DNA of 64,000 nt from the NCBI RefSeq assembly GCF_902167145.1, contig NC_050097.1, forward strand, positions 169,538,923 to 169,602,922, in the 5' to 3' direction. Below, in pieces: positions 45,844-57,029 of this stretch; position 1 is the stretch's first letter, and the number at the start of each line of letters is the position of its first letter. This DNA comes from Zea mays. Lineage: Eukaryota > Streptophyta > Magnoliopsida > Poales > Poaceae. Position numbers and translations under genes: made by a program. The notes beneath the pieces are model-generated. The model was not told where the DNA came from, searched no databases, and saw nothing but the letters and a program-made list of their open reading frames with translations.

Positions 45844-48339
45844 TTAGTTCTTGATTTTAGGTACCCAAATGGTTTTGGGTCCTTTGACATTAGATACAAG
45901 AACTTTGGGTACCCAAACACAAGTCTTTGATCCCTTGTGTTTGCCCCCAACATACTTGGCAACTATCTTGCCGAATTTGTTAGTTAACACATAAGATGCA
46001 TCAAAAGTTTTAAATGAAATGTCATGATCATTTGATGCAGTTGGAGTTTTCTTTTTAGGCAATTTTGCACGGGTTGATTGCCTAGAACTAGATGTCTCAC
46101 CCTTATACATAAAAGCATGATTAGGGCCAGAGTGAGACTTCCTAGAATGAATTCTCCTAATTTTGCTCTCGGGATAACCGTCAGGGTACAAAATGTAACC
46201 CTCGTTATCCTGAGCCATGGGAGCCTTTCCCTTAACAAAGTTAGACAATCTTTTAGGAGGGGCATTAAGTTTGACATTGTCTCCCTTTTGGAAGCCAATG
46301 CCATCCTTGATGCTAGGGCGTCTCCCACTATAGAGCATGCTTCTAGCAAATTTAAACTTTTCATTTTCTAAGTCATGCTTGGCAATTTTAGCATCTAATT
46401 TTGCTATATGATCATTTTGTTGTTTAATTAAAGCCATATGATCATGAATAGCATCAATGTTAATATCTCTACATCTAGTGCAAATAGTAACATGCTCAAT
46501 GATAGATGTAGAGGGTTTGCAAGAATTAAGTTCAACAATCTTAGCACGCAGAATATCATTATTATCTCTAAGATTGGGAATTGAAGCATCACAAACATTT
46601 GATTCAACCTTAGCAATTAAACTAGCATTCTCATTTCTAAGGTTGGTAATAATATCATGGCATGTGCTTAGCTCACTAGATAATTTTTCACATTTTTCTA
46701 CTTCTAGAGCATAAGCATCCTTAACCTTAACATGCTTCTTATTTTCCTTAATTAGGAAGTCCTCTTGAGAGTCCAAGAGATCATCCTTCTCATGAATAGC
46801 ACTAATTAGTTCATTTAGTTTTTCCTTTTGTTGCATGTTTAGGTTGGCAAAAAGGGTACGCAAATTATCCTCCTCATCACTAGCATTATCTTCATCACTA
46901 GAGGATGCATATTTAGTGGAGGATTTTGATTTTACCTTCTTCTTTTTGTCATCCTTTGCCATGAGGCACTTGTGGCCGACGTTGGGGAAGAGGAGCCCTT
47001 TGGTGACGGCGATGTTGGCGGCGTCCTCGTCGGATGAGGAGTCGGAGGAGCTCTCGTCGGAGTCCCACTCGCAGCACACATGGGCATCGCCGCCCTTCTT
47101 CTTGTAATACCTTCTCTTTTCTCTCCTCTTGTCCTTCTTGTCGTCGCCCCTGTCACTATCACTAGATAGAGGACATTTAGCAATGAAATGACCGGGCTTA
47201 CCACATTTGTAGCACACCTTCTTGGAACGAGACTTGTAATCTTTCCCCTTCCTTTGTTTGAGGATTTGGCGGAAGCTCTTGATGATGAGCGTCATTTCCT
47301 CATTGTCGAGCTTAGAGGCGTCGATGGGTTGTCTACTTGATGTAGACTCCTCTTTCTTCTCCTCTGTCGCCTTAAATGCGACCGGTTGTGCTTCGGGCGT
47401 GGAGGGGTCGTCGTGCTCGATAATTTTCTTTGAGCCTTTGATCATCAACTCAAAGCTCACAAAGTTTCCTATTACTTCCTCGGGAGTCATTAGTGTATAT
47501 CTAGGATTACCACGAATTAATTGAACTTGCGTAGGGTTAAGGAACACAAGTGATCTAAGAATAACCTTAACCATTTCATGGTCATCCCATTTTTTGCTCC
47601 TGAGGTTGCGCACTTGGTTCACCAAGGTCTTGAGCCGGTTGTACATATCTTGTGTCTCCTCCCCTTGGCGAAGCTGGAAGCGACCGAGCTCCCCCTCGAT
47701 CGTCTCCTGCTTGGTGATCTTGGTCACCTCGTCTCCTTCGTGCGCGGTCTTTAGCACGTCCCAAATTTCCTTTGCGCTCTTCAACCCTTGCACCTTATTA
47801 TACTGCTCTCGACTTAGAGAGGCGAGGAGTATAGTTATGGCTTGAGAGTTGAAGTGTTGGATTTGTTCGACCTCCTCCGAGTCGTAATCCTTGTCTCCCT
47901 TCTTTGGTACCTGCACTCCATACTCAACAATATCCCATATGCTTTTGTGGAGTGAGGTTAGGTGATGCCTCATTTTATCACTCCACATAGAATAATCTTC
48001 ACCTTCAAACATAGGTGGTTTGCCTAATGGAACGAAGAGTAATGGAGTGCGTCTAGAAATGCGAGGATAGCGAAGGGGCATCTTACTATACTTCTTGCGC
48101 TCATGGCGCTTTGAAGTGGTGGAGGCCGATTCCGAGCCGGAGGTGGAGGGTGACGAAGAGTCGGTCTCGTAGTAGACCACCTTCCTCATCATCTTCTTCT
48201 TGTCACCCATCCGATGGGACTTGATGGAGGAAGATGATTCCTCCTTGTGCTTGTGGGCGGACTCCCTTGAGTGTGTTCTTCCCGAGCTTGCGGTCTTGTC
48301 ACCGGTCCCGATATCCCTCATGGCGGATGCTCCCGACAT
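45844..48339 (-). CDS. gag: gag of Opie-like element D
   Basis: An 831-aa intact gag; ATG at 48339-48337 (MSGASAMRDIGTGDK), preferred over the GTG codon just upstream. Features: a Ser/Lys-rich N-terminus; a copia-type gag core (WSDKMRHHLTSLHKSIWD, SAKEIWDVLKTAHEGDEV, MYNRLKTLVNQVRNL); a zinc knuckle CYKCGKPGHFIAKC (CX2CX4HX4C); an acidic Asp/Ser tract; a long coiled-coil region; and a basic C-terminus ending WVPKIKN. It would form the particle and bind RNA. It stops just before pol, which is in another frame. Gag is open although pol is dead, so it could still supply coat protein. Confidence 0.9.
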   Translation of the reverse strand: MSGASAMRDIGTGDKTASSGRTHSRESAHKHKEESSSSIKSHRMGDKKKMMRKVVYYETDSSSPSTSGSESASTTSKRHERKKYSKMPLRYPRISRRTPLLFVPLGKPPMFEGEDYSMWSDKMRHHLTSLHKSIWDIVEYGVQVPKKGDKDYDSEEVEQIQHFNSQAITILLASLSREQYNKVQGLKSAKEIWDVLKTAHEGDEVTKITKQETIEGELGRFQLRQGEETQDMYNRLKTLVNQVRNLRSKKWDDHEMVKVILRSLVFLNPTQVQLIRGNPRYTLMTPEEVIGNFVSFELMIKGSKKIIEHDDPSTPEAQPVAFKATEEKKEESTSSRQPIDASKLDNEEMTLIIKSFRQILKQRKGKDYKSRSKKVCYKCGKPGHFIAKCPLSSDSDRGDDKKDKRREKRRYYKKKGGDAHVCCEWDSDESSSDSSSDEDAANIAVTKGLLFPNVGHKCLMAKDDKKKKVKSKSSTKYASSSDEDNASDEEDNLRTLFANLNMQQKEKLNELISAIHEKDDLLDSQEDFLIKENKKHVKVKDAYALEVEKCEKLSSELSTCHDIITNLRNENASLIAKVESNVCDASIPNLRDNNDILRAKIVELNSCKPSTSIIEHVTICTRCRDINIDAIHDHMALIKQQNDHIAKLDAKIAKHDLENEKFKFARSMLYSGRRPSIKDGIGFQKGDNVKLNAPPKRLSNFVKGKAPMAQDNEGYILYPDGYPESKIRRIHSRKSHSGPNHAFMYKGETSSSRQSTRAKLPKKKTPTASNDHDISFKTFDASYVLTNKFGKIVAKYVGGKHKGSKTCVWVPKVLVSNVKGPKTIWVPKIKN

Positions 48340-48387
48340 CACTTCGAGCGGTTAGGCTCTAATGAAGCACCGGCCTCTGATACCAAT

Positions 48388-49615
48388 TGAAAGTCACCTA
48401 GAGGGGGGTGAATAGGTTGAATCTGAAATTTATAAACTTAAGCACAACTACAAGCCGGGTTAGCGTTAGAGATAAAAACGAGTCTGAGAGAGAGGGCACA
48501 AAACAAATCGTGAGCAAATAAAGAGCGAGACATGATGATTTGTTTTACCGAGGTTTGGTTCTTGCAAACCTACTCCCCGTTGAGGTGGTCACAAAGACCG
48601 GGTCTCTTTCAACCCTTTCCCTCTCTCAAACGGTCACCTAGACTGAGTGAGCTTCTCTTCTCAATCAAACGGAACACAAAGTTCCCGCAGGGACCACCAC
48701 ACAATTGGTGTCTCTTGCCTTGGTTACAATTGAGTATGATCACAAGAAGAATGAGAAAGAAAATAAGCGATCCAAGCGCAAGAGCTCAAAAGAACACAAA
48801 TATCACTCTCTTACTAGTCACTATTGATTGGAGTTGTCTTTGGGCTTGGGAGAGGATTTGATCTCTTTGGAGTGTCTAGAATTGAATGCTATAGATCTTG
48901 TAATGTGTTGAAGGTGGGAAACTTGGATTCCATTGAATGTGGGGTGGTTGGGGTATTTATAGCCCCAACCACCAAAAATGGTCGTTGGAAGGCTGCTGTC
49001 GTATGGCGCACCGGACAGTCCGGTGCGCCACCGGACACTGTCCGGTGCGCCAGCCACGTCAGCAGACCGTTGGGGTTCGACCGTTGGAGCTCTGACTTGT
49101 GGGGCCTCTGGGCTGTCCGGTGGTGCACCGGACAGGTCCTGTAGACTGTCCGGTGCGCCAACTGCGTGTGCTCTGTCCTCTGCGCATGCAGGCGCGCATT
49201 AAATGCGTTGCAGTCGACCGTTGCGCACGAAGTAGTCGTTGCTCCGCTGGCACACCGTACAGTCCGGTGTGACACCGGACACTGTCCGGTGCTTCACCGG
49301 ACAGTCCGGTGAATTATAGCGGAGCGCCCTCTAATTTTCCCGAAGGTAGCGAGTTCAGCGTCGAGTGCCCTGGTGCACCAGACACTGTCCGGTGGCACAC
49401 CGGACAGTCCGGTGCGCCAGACCAGGGTGCCTTTTGGGATGTCTTTTGCTCTCTTTGCTTGACCCCTTTCTTAGTCTTTTTATTGGCTTATTGTGAACCT
49501 TTGGCACCTGTAGAACTTATAGACTAAAGCAAACTAGTTAGTTCCATTTATTTGTGTTGGGCAATTCAACCACCAAGATCAATTAGGAAAAAGATGTAAG
49601 CCTAATTCCCTTTCA
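48388..49615 (-). repeat. 5' LTR of element D
   Basis: A 1228-bp LTR (minus-strand sense), TATA-like sequence near 48953-48960 on the minus strand. It retains palindrome copies lost from the other LTR. The adjoining 48370-48387 carries the tRNA primer site (minus strand attggtatcagagg). Confidence 0.9.
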
Positions 49616-49704
49616 CCCTCTCGACAAGGTGAGGAGAGATGTCCCTGGACTTGCCTTGCGATGGCTCTGGCTCTCGTGAGTGTGTCCTGGCTCATTCTAG
49701 GTTG

Positions 49705-50345
49705 GACCAACATGGGTCTGATTGGTTGTCTTCCCAACCAAGCTTGCATGACTCTAACTAGCCAGGCTCTCGATAGCCATGCTAGACCTATACAAATAGA
49801 GCACGATTGGTTGCTTGTTTTCTGTCGGCCATGCTAAAGAGAGATTGTGTTTGGTTATTTGTGTGGATGCGCTTGTCAATATTGTGTAGCTGGCTGCCCG
49901 TGGGCTCCATGTCTCTACCCTGTACCAGGCGAGCCAGGCACGAAAGCCCTTTTGCATTCATGAAACCAGGTCTGCTCACTCCACCGAACATCCAAATGCG
50001 ACAATCTGCATCAGTCTCGCCTGGTTGGGATTTCGTACAACCAACCAATCGCCCCCCATATGACTCGATCATATCATGAGTTGGTGTCAAAACCCCAAGA
50101 ACATCTAAGCACACTATCGCATATGGCATCATATTCGGTCTGTTTGGTTGGCTTCTCCTCGTAGCCTGGCTGCATGAGACAGGCCGACGAAAGCCTGGCT
50201 CCATAGATGCGACCAATTTGCCCGCGCCTGCAGAGCCTAGCCCAGGGTGCTTTAAGTTTCATGCGGGTCTGAATCCACATCTGCACGCAGGTAACCAAAC
50301 ACACACCTTGCACACGTAGAGCCTGGTTGACAACAACCAAACACT
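49705..50345. mobile_element. Possible non-autonomous DNA transposon (inverted ends)
   Basis: The left end tgattggttgtcttcccaac and the right end gttgacaacaaccaaacac are roughly inverted copies. The interior repeats wording such as gcctggttgg and ccaaccaa in both orientations. No coding sequence or clear target duplication. Similar 'ggttggttg' repeats are common in grasses. Confidence 0.35.
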
Positions 50346-51586
50346 AGCTCATTGCATCCCGCGCTGCAAGCACCATCAAATACAGGCAACCAAACACATG
50401 GATTATGTATCTTTTGTCGGTCATCACGAGCCTACGCGATGTCCTAAGGGAGTAGTGGAGAATCATGTCAAATAGGAGCTTAATTGTCATGATGTTCTGC
50501 ATTAGCATGGCGTAGACATATTGGCTTTGGAAGTCGACCATTTGAATCTGGTCATGAATATCCCGGCCACTTCGGTGCAGCTCTTCTTAGCGCCTCCATC
50601 TTTTTGTCATCGGGTCATCGCTATCACTATCATGGTCAAAGGACTAACCATCCTGATTTTTGAAGTATTCCATGAAAACGAATCAATCTCTTAAGTAGAA
50701 GGGGTCTGAGTCCAAGTATTGCAAATTGGTGTTGAGGCAGAATTCGAGTTGAACTGTAGATTGTATCTGCAAAAGCTTAGATGAAGGATGCCAAAGTTGC
50801 TAGTTTTTCTAGGGCAAGCCCGAGATTCCCAAGCTCATCGATGACAAATCTAAAGGTTCTAAAGAAGATTTCTTCTTCTTGTGCAAAGCACATGGCTACC
50901 ATCAGTTCTACTTTGATCAACACGAAAGCACATGGTTGCCATCAATTCTACTTTAATCAACGCAATATCTCCTACCTGGCACACTAATTATTGATGGATA
51001 TTCGATAGTGAATTTATATGGTGGATCGTGAGATTGAAAATCAAATGTAAGTACACATGAGACTCAAGGATTTAGATAAATTTGAGCTCTCAGTACAAGA
51101 TAAACTCTATGGCATGTGTGTTGGTGGTTATTGCTTGAGATATGATGATAACCCCTATTGGGGTTTCTCGTCCCTTCTTTTATAGTCCAAGGAGGGGGTA
51201 GTTACATGAAGGTTATCTGGTCTCCTACCACATAAGAATACATATTAGCCTAACCGAGCCTAATCGAGACTCTTCTCTATCTTTATGTCCATGTTTCTCT
51301 TATCATCAGGACTCTACCACATTACATGGATATTGACCTTCTCTACTTATTTGATAAGATCATGCATCTTTACCTTTCTCACATGAGTTGGATATCTCTC
51401 TAACATGTGGGTTGAGTCCCTAGATAACGTAGCCGAGCTCTAGGACCTACCTATCATAGTATTGTTGGTTGAAGTGCTCTCGAGTACCTTGGTATATATC
51501 CTTAACACATAACTCTTTATGGTAGAGATAGCAACACTTAGTCAAAAATGTAGTTGCACATAATATAGCTTGGTTAAAATGCATAG
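50346..51586. other. Unrecognised region with Ji-like LTR scrap at its end
   Basis: Mostly unidentified. A minus-strand stretch (about 50640-50390) reads HDSDSDDPMTKRW and then IQMVDFQSQYVYAMLMQNIM with an internal stop; it may be a transposase or gene fragment. A 40-bp segment (aaagcacatgg-t-ccatca) is imperfectly duplicated at about 50885-50965. The final part (51520-51586) resembles the end of the gag-only Sirevirus LTR (gtagagatagcaacacttag). Confidence 0.4.
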
Positions 51587-52288
51587 TGAAAGGAAAATAG
51601 ACTTTTATGCCATTTGTATATTAGTTTTGATGTTTGGTGACCATCACAATATTATCGACTAACTAGTTTCCTAAGTGAATGGTTACATGTTCATAAGAAC
51701 AAAATATGAACTATGACTCAGAACTCAACTAGAAAGGGCATGATTTGGGAATTATAAGTACTTCAAGTACTTGGATAAGTTCTAAATGGCCCTAGGAACA
51801 TATTCGAGCACCTAAAAGGGTATGGAATATCAGACATTGAAATTGTTCTTTCGGAGCTAAGTTTGAGCAAACATGAGTAAATGAGTTGAATTACTCAAAA
51901 GGGCATGCAACTATGGCTTAGACTAGTTGGATGGACTCTAGATATGTTTGTCTAAGTCATAAAAGTGATCAAGAAAGCAGTTAGAAAAAGACAAGGAAAA
52001 AAGCCCAAAAAGGACTTAAGTTAGTTGTTTTGCATAGCACCAGACATGTACGTAGAGGACTTGTATTCATGCTCAGAAGGCTTGGTACATCAGACCAGTC
52101 TAGTGTGCAATGAATGGGTCACCAAATGAGTTTTGTTGAGAGGTTTTTTCTAGGAGAAAGGCAGCTGGCAAATCATATCAAGGCTTGGTGAGCACCGGAC
52201 CTTCAAGATGCAATGATCAGATTGGATAGTCCAACATATGTGGTGTTGACGTGGCAAGGTTCTGTGGTGTACCGGACCAGTCCGATGC
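51587..52288 (+). repeat. LTR H fragment (Sirevirus-like, plus), oldest layer
   Basis: Starts tgaaaggaaaatagactttt, similar to Opie/Ji LTR starts, and ends abruptly in a decayed palindrome (gtaccggaccagtccgatgc) where LTR G begins. Contains degenerate caccggac-type repeats. The rest of the element would lie to the right of the stack, outside the window. Confidence 0.55.
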
Positions 52289-53141
52289 TGAGAGAACCTA
52301 GAGGGGGTAGGTGATCCTGCAAAACTTAACTCAAAACATACAAACTTGGTCTAAAATGTGAGTTAGCGAGAAGTAAAACCAAGTTTGAGAGTAAAGAGAA
52401 GAGATAAGTTCCTTTCACATGATTGCTCCATCAAGATTTAATTTAGACTTAGAGCGATATCGCAAGTGAAGAATTGGAACAAGAAAGAGATGAAAATTGC
52501 AATAATGTAAATGGCACAAGAGACACGACAATTTTTATCGCGTGGTTCGGTCAAGCGTAATATGCTTGTCTACTCCACGTTGTGGCCTCCCAATGGACGA
52601 GGGTTGCACTCAACCCCTCTCAAGTGATCCGAAGATCAAACTTGAGTACCACAGTTGTCTTCCTTATATCAATATCACAATTGTGAGGAATTTCCACAAA
52701 ATGGAGTCTCTCACGCCTTACACAATTGATCAAAATCAAATCTGGTGTAAGGATGGAAGTAGAAACACACACAGGAGCACAATTGCAGCAACACCACGCA
52801 CACAAGCAAAGAAGAGACCGCATGAATCAAAATGATAGAATCAACTCAAAAACACACTCAAATCTCTCTCTAACAAAGCAAAGGTGTGGTCGTAGAGTCT
52901 CAAAGTTGTAGTATTCTCTTGTGATGTTTTGGTACATGCTCCATGCGTGTAGGGGTCCTTTTTATAGCCCCAAGGAGCCTAGGAGACGTTGGTTCTTCAT
53001 TTAGAAAGCAATCAACCTTCCCTGTCGGCGGATGCACCGGACTGTCTGGTGCATACCGAACACTAAATAGTCAGCGATTTGTTTCCTTCTACAGTCGAGC
53101 CAACCGTTGTGCGCCTTCAGTTGCTTTGCACACCGGACTGT
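52289..53141 (-). repeat. LTR G fragment (Sirevirus-like, minus), second layer
   Basis: Starts tgagagaacctagagggggt, parallel to tgaaagtcgcctagaggggg of the reversed Opie-like LTR in element D. It has a minus-strand TATA-like ctataaaaagg (near 52960-52970) and several caccggactgt motifs. It breaks off inside such a motif, where element E is inserted. It may be a solo LTR or the end of a longer element. Confidence 0.6.
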
Positions 53142-54356
53142 TGAAAGGGAAATAGGGTCAAACCTTTTCCTAAATGATTTTGGTGGTTGAATTGCCCAAC
53201 ACAAATAATTGGACTAACTAGTTTGCTCTAGATTATAAGTTCTACAGGTGCCAAAGGTTCAACACAAACCAATAAAAAGTCCAAGAAAGGGTTCAAATAA
53301 AAAGAGCAAACGACAACCGAAGACAGCCCTGGTCTGGCACACCGGACTGTCTGGTGCACCACCGGACAGTGTCTGGTGCACTAGGGAGATCAACTCCAAA
53401 CTTGCCACCTTCGGGTTTCTGGAATTGCCCTCCGCTATAATTCACCGGACTGTCCGATGTAGCACCGGACGGTCCGATGTGCCAAGCGGAGTAACGGCTA
53501 TAGCGCCAACTGTCGTCTGCAAAAGGTGAACAGTGAGCTACAGCGTGCGAACTGCGAGCGCAGAAGTCAGAGCTGGCGCAGATGGCGCACCGGACAGTGA
53601 ACAGGACCTGTCCGGTGCACCACCGGACTGTCCGGTGGCCCCACATGTCAGAGCTCCAACAGTCGAACCCTAACTGTTGGGTGACGTGGCTGGCGCACCA
53701 GACAGTGTCCGATGGCGCACCGGACTGTCCGGTGCACCCGTCGACAGCAGACTTCCCCAACGGCCACTTTGGTGGTTGGGGCTATAAATACCCCCAACCA
53801 CCAACACTTCAAGGCATCCAAGTTTTCAGCCAACACATTCAATACAAGAGCTAGTGCATTCAATACAAGACACAAATAGAGTGAATCAAAATTCTCCAAG
53901 TCTCAATTCCACTCAAAGCAATTAGTGACTAGAAGAGAGAGTTTTGTCGTGTTCATTTGAGCTCTTGCGCTTGGATTGCTTTTCTTCTTCCCCATTTCTT
54001 GTTCCCAAGTTCTTTGTAATCAAAGCAAGAGACACCAATTGTGTGGTGGTCCTTGTGGGGACTAAGTGTCCCAATTGATTGAGAAGAGAAGCTCACTCAG
54101 TCTAAGTGACCGTTTGAGAGAGGGAAAGGGTTGAAAGAGACCCGGTCTTTGTGACCACCTCAACGGGGAGTAGGTTTGCAAGAACCGAACCTCAGTAAAA
54201 CAAATCACCGTGTCATCCGCCTTATTTGCTTGTGATTTGTTTTCGCCCTCGCTTTCGGACTCGATTATATTTCTAACGCTAACCCCGGCTTGTAGTTGTG
54301 CTTAAACTTTATAAATTTCAGATTTGCCTATTCACCCCCCCTCTAGGCGACTTTCA
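53142..54356 (+). repeat. 5' LTR of element E
   Basis: A 1215-bp LTR, start tgaaagggaaatagggtcaa, end ctaggcgactttca, TATA box 53783-53790. Over the part shared with the interrupted 3' LTR (1014 versus 973 bp) the length difference comes from 20- and 22-bp losses at palindromes in the 3' copy, offset by one added base. Confidence 0.9.
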
Positions 54357-54405
54357 ATTGGTATCAGAGCCTGGTACTTCATTAAGAGCCTAACCGCTCG
54401 AAGTA

Positions 54406-57016
54406 ATGTCGGGAGCTCACGCCAAGAAGGAGATGGTGACCGGCGAGAAGCCCACCACAAGCCACGGGAAGGCTCCATCGGGGGAGTCCGGCAACAAGAA
54501 AAGGGAGGAATCTCCTCCCCGCGTCAAGTCACACCGGAGTGGCGATAAGAAGAAGAAAATGAAGAAAGTGGTCTACTACGAGACCGACTTTTCTTCGCCT
54601 TCCACCTCCGGCTCCGACATGTCATCCGTCACTTCTAAGCGCCATGAGCGCCAGAAGTTTAGTAAGATCCCCTTACGCTATCCTCGCATTTCCAAACGCA
54701 CTCCTTTACTTTCCGTCCCACTAGGCAAACCACCGGTTTTTAACGGTGAAGATTATTGTATGTGGAGTGATAAAATGAGGCACCATCTAACCTCACTCCA
54801 CACTAGCATTTGGGACATTGTTGAATTTGGAGTGCAGGAACCATCCATGGGGGATGAAGGCTATGACTCGGACGAGGTAGCCCAAATCCGGCACTTCAAC
54901 TCCCAAGCCACTACTATACTCCTCGCCTCTCTAAGTCGAGAGGAGTATAATAAGGTGCAAGGGTTGAAGAGTGCCAAAGAGATTTGGGACGTGCTAAAGA
55001 CCGCACACGAAGGAGACGAGGTGACCAAGATCACCAAGAGGGAAACGATCGAGGGGGAGCTCGGTCGATTCATGCTTCACCAAGGGGAGGAGCCACAAGC
55101 CATGTACAACCGGCTCAAGACCTTGGTGAACCAAGTGCGCAACCTCGGGAGCACAAAATGGGATGACCATGAAATGATTAAGGTTATTCTTATATCACTC
55201 GTATTTCTTAACCCTACTCAAGTTCAATTAATTCGTGGTGATCCTAGATATAAACTAATGTCTCCCGAGGAAGTAATAGGAAAGTTTGTGAGCTTTGAGT
55301 TAATGATCAAAGGCTCCAAACAAATCATCGAGCGGGGCACCACCTCCACACCCGAGGTGCAACCCGTCGCCTTCAAAGCGACGGAGGAGAAGAAGGAAGA
55401 GTCTACATCGAGTAGGCTTCCCATCGACGCCTCCAAGCTCGACAATGAGGAGATGACTTTAATCATCAAAAGCTTTCGCCAAATCCTCAAGCAAAGGAGG
55501 GGGAAGGACTACAAGCCCCGCTCCAAGAAAGTTTGCTACAAGTGTGGTAAGCCCGGTCACTTTATAGCAAAATGTCCTATTTCTAGTGACAGTGACAGGG
55601 GCGATGACAAGAAGGAAAGAAGGAATGAGAAGAAGAAGTATTACAAGAAGAAGGGCGACGATGCCCATGTTTGCCGGGAGTGGGACTCCGATGAGAGCTC
55701 CACCGACTCCTCCTCCGACGAGGACGCCGCAAACATCATCGTCAGCAAGGGTCTTCTCTTCCCCAACGTCGGCCACAAGTGCCTCATGGCAAAGGACGAC
55801 AAAAAGAAGGTAAAATCTAGAGCCTCCACTATATATGCAACATCTAGTGATGAGGATAACTTACTAGCTCTTTTTGCCAACCTAAACATGCAACAAAAGG
55901 AAAAACTAAATGAACTAATAGGAGCTATTCATGAGAAGGATGAACTCTTGGATAGCCAAGAGGACTTCCTTATTAAAGAAAACAAGAAGCATGTTAAGGT
56001 CAAAAATGCTTATGCTCAGGAAGTTAAAAAATGTGAAAAATTAACTAGTGAGCTAAGTACTTGCCATGATATTGTCTCAAACCTTAAAAATGAAAATGCA
56101 AAATTAATTGATAAGGTTGAGAAGTTAGATGTTTGTGATGATTCAATTGTTAGTCTTAGAAATGATAATGCTAGTTTGATTACTAAGATTGACAAGTTGA
56201 ATGCATCACTCTCTAGCCTTAAAATTGAGAATGAAAGATTAATTGCTAAGGCTAAAGATTTAGATGTTTGCAATGTTTCTATTTCCAATCTTAAGAATGA
56301 GAATGCTATTTTACATGCTAAGATTGATGAACTAAATATTTGCAAACCCTCTACATCTACCATTGATCATGTTACTGTTTGCACTAGATGTAGAGATATT
56401 AATGTTGATGCTATTCTTGATCACCTAGCTTTAATTAAACAACAAAATGATCACATAGCTCAACTTAGTACCAAAATTAATGAGCATGACTTAGAAAATA
56501 AAAAAATTAAATTTGCTAGAAGCATGCTCTATAGTGGGAGACGCCCAGGCATTAAGGATGGCATTGGTTTCCAACAGGGAGACAATGTCAAGTTTAATGC
56601 CCCTAAGAAGTTATCTAACTTTGTTAAGGGCAAGGCTCCCATGGCTCAGGATAACGAGGGTTACATTTTATACCCTGCCGGTTATCCCGAGCACAAAATT
56701 AGGAGAATTCATTCTAGGAAGTCTCACTCTGGCTCTCATCATGCTTTTATGTATAAGAGTGAGGCATATAGTTCTAGGCAATCCACTCATGCTAAATTGC
56801 CTAAAAAGAAATCTCCTATTGCATCAAATGAGCCTAACATTTCATTTAAGACTTTTGATGCTTTTTATGTGCTCACTAACAAATCAGGTAAAATAGTTGC
56901 CAAATATGTTGGGGGCAAACACAAGGGTTCAAAGACTTGTGTTTGGGTAACCCAAGGTGCTTGTTTCTAATGTGAAAGGACCCAAGACCGTTTGGGTACC
57001 TAAGACCAAGGCCTAA
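54406..57016 (+). pseudogene. gag: gag of element E, frameshifted near its end
   Basis: Starts MSGAHAKKEMVTGEK at 54406 and is open for 854 codons. The sequence parallels gag of element D, including the core WSDKMRHHLTSLHTSIWD and zinc knuckle CYKCGKPGHFIAKC. Near 56950 one extra base changes the usual VWVPKVLVS into VWVTQGACF-stop (56970). The original ending (GPKTVWVPK) and its TAA at 57014-57016 remain in another frame. Only about 15 C-terminal residues are affected, so capsid function might survive. It carries a longer coiled-coil repeat region than D. Confidence 0.88.
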
Positions 57017-57029
57017 ATTTGTTTTGTAG

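Larger units (their letters stand above)
40721..49615 (-). mobile_element. Opie-like Sirevirus D, minus strand
   Basis: An 8895-bp Ty1/copia element with LTRs 40721-41852 and 48388-49615 and duplication CCCTC (40716-40720 and 49616-49620). On the minus strand the order is 5' LTR, Met-tRNA primer site (ttggtatcagagg), gag, protease-integrase, reverse transcriptase-RNase H, multi-polypurine region, 3' LTR. Gag is open but pol carries a nonsense change and an 89-bp deletion. Several transitions separate the LTRs, so it is older than element A. The LTR start (tgaaagggaattaggcttac on the minus strand) matches Opie as I remember it. Confidence 0.9.
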
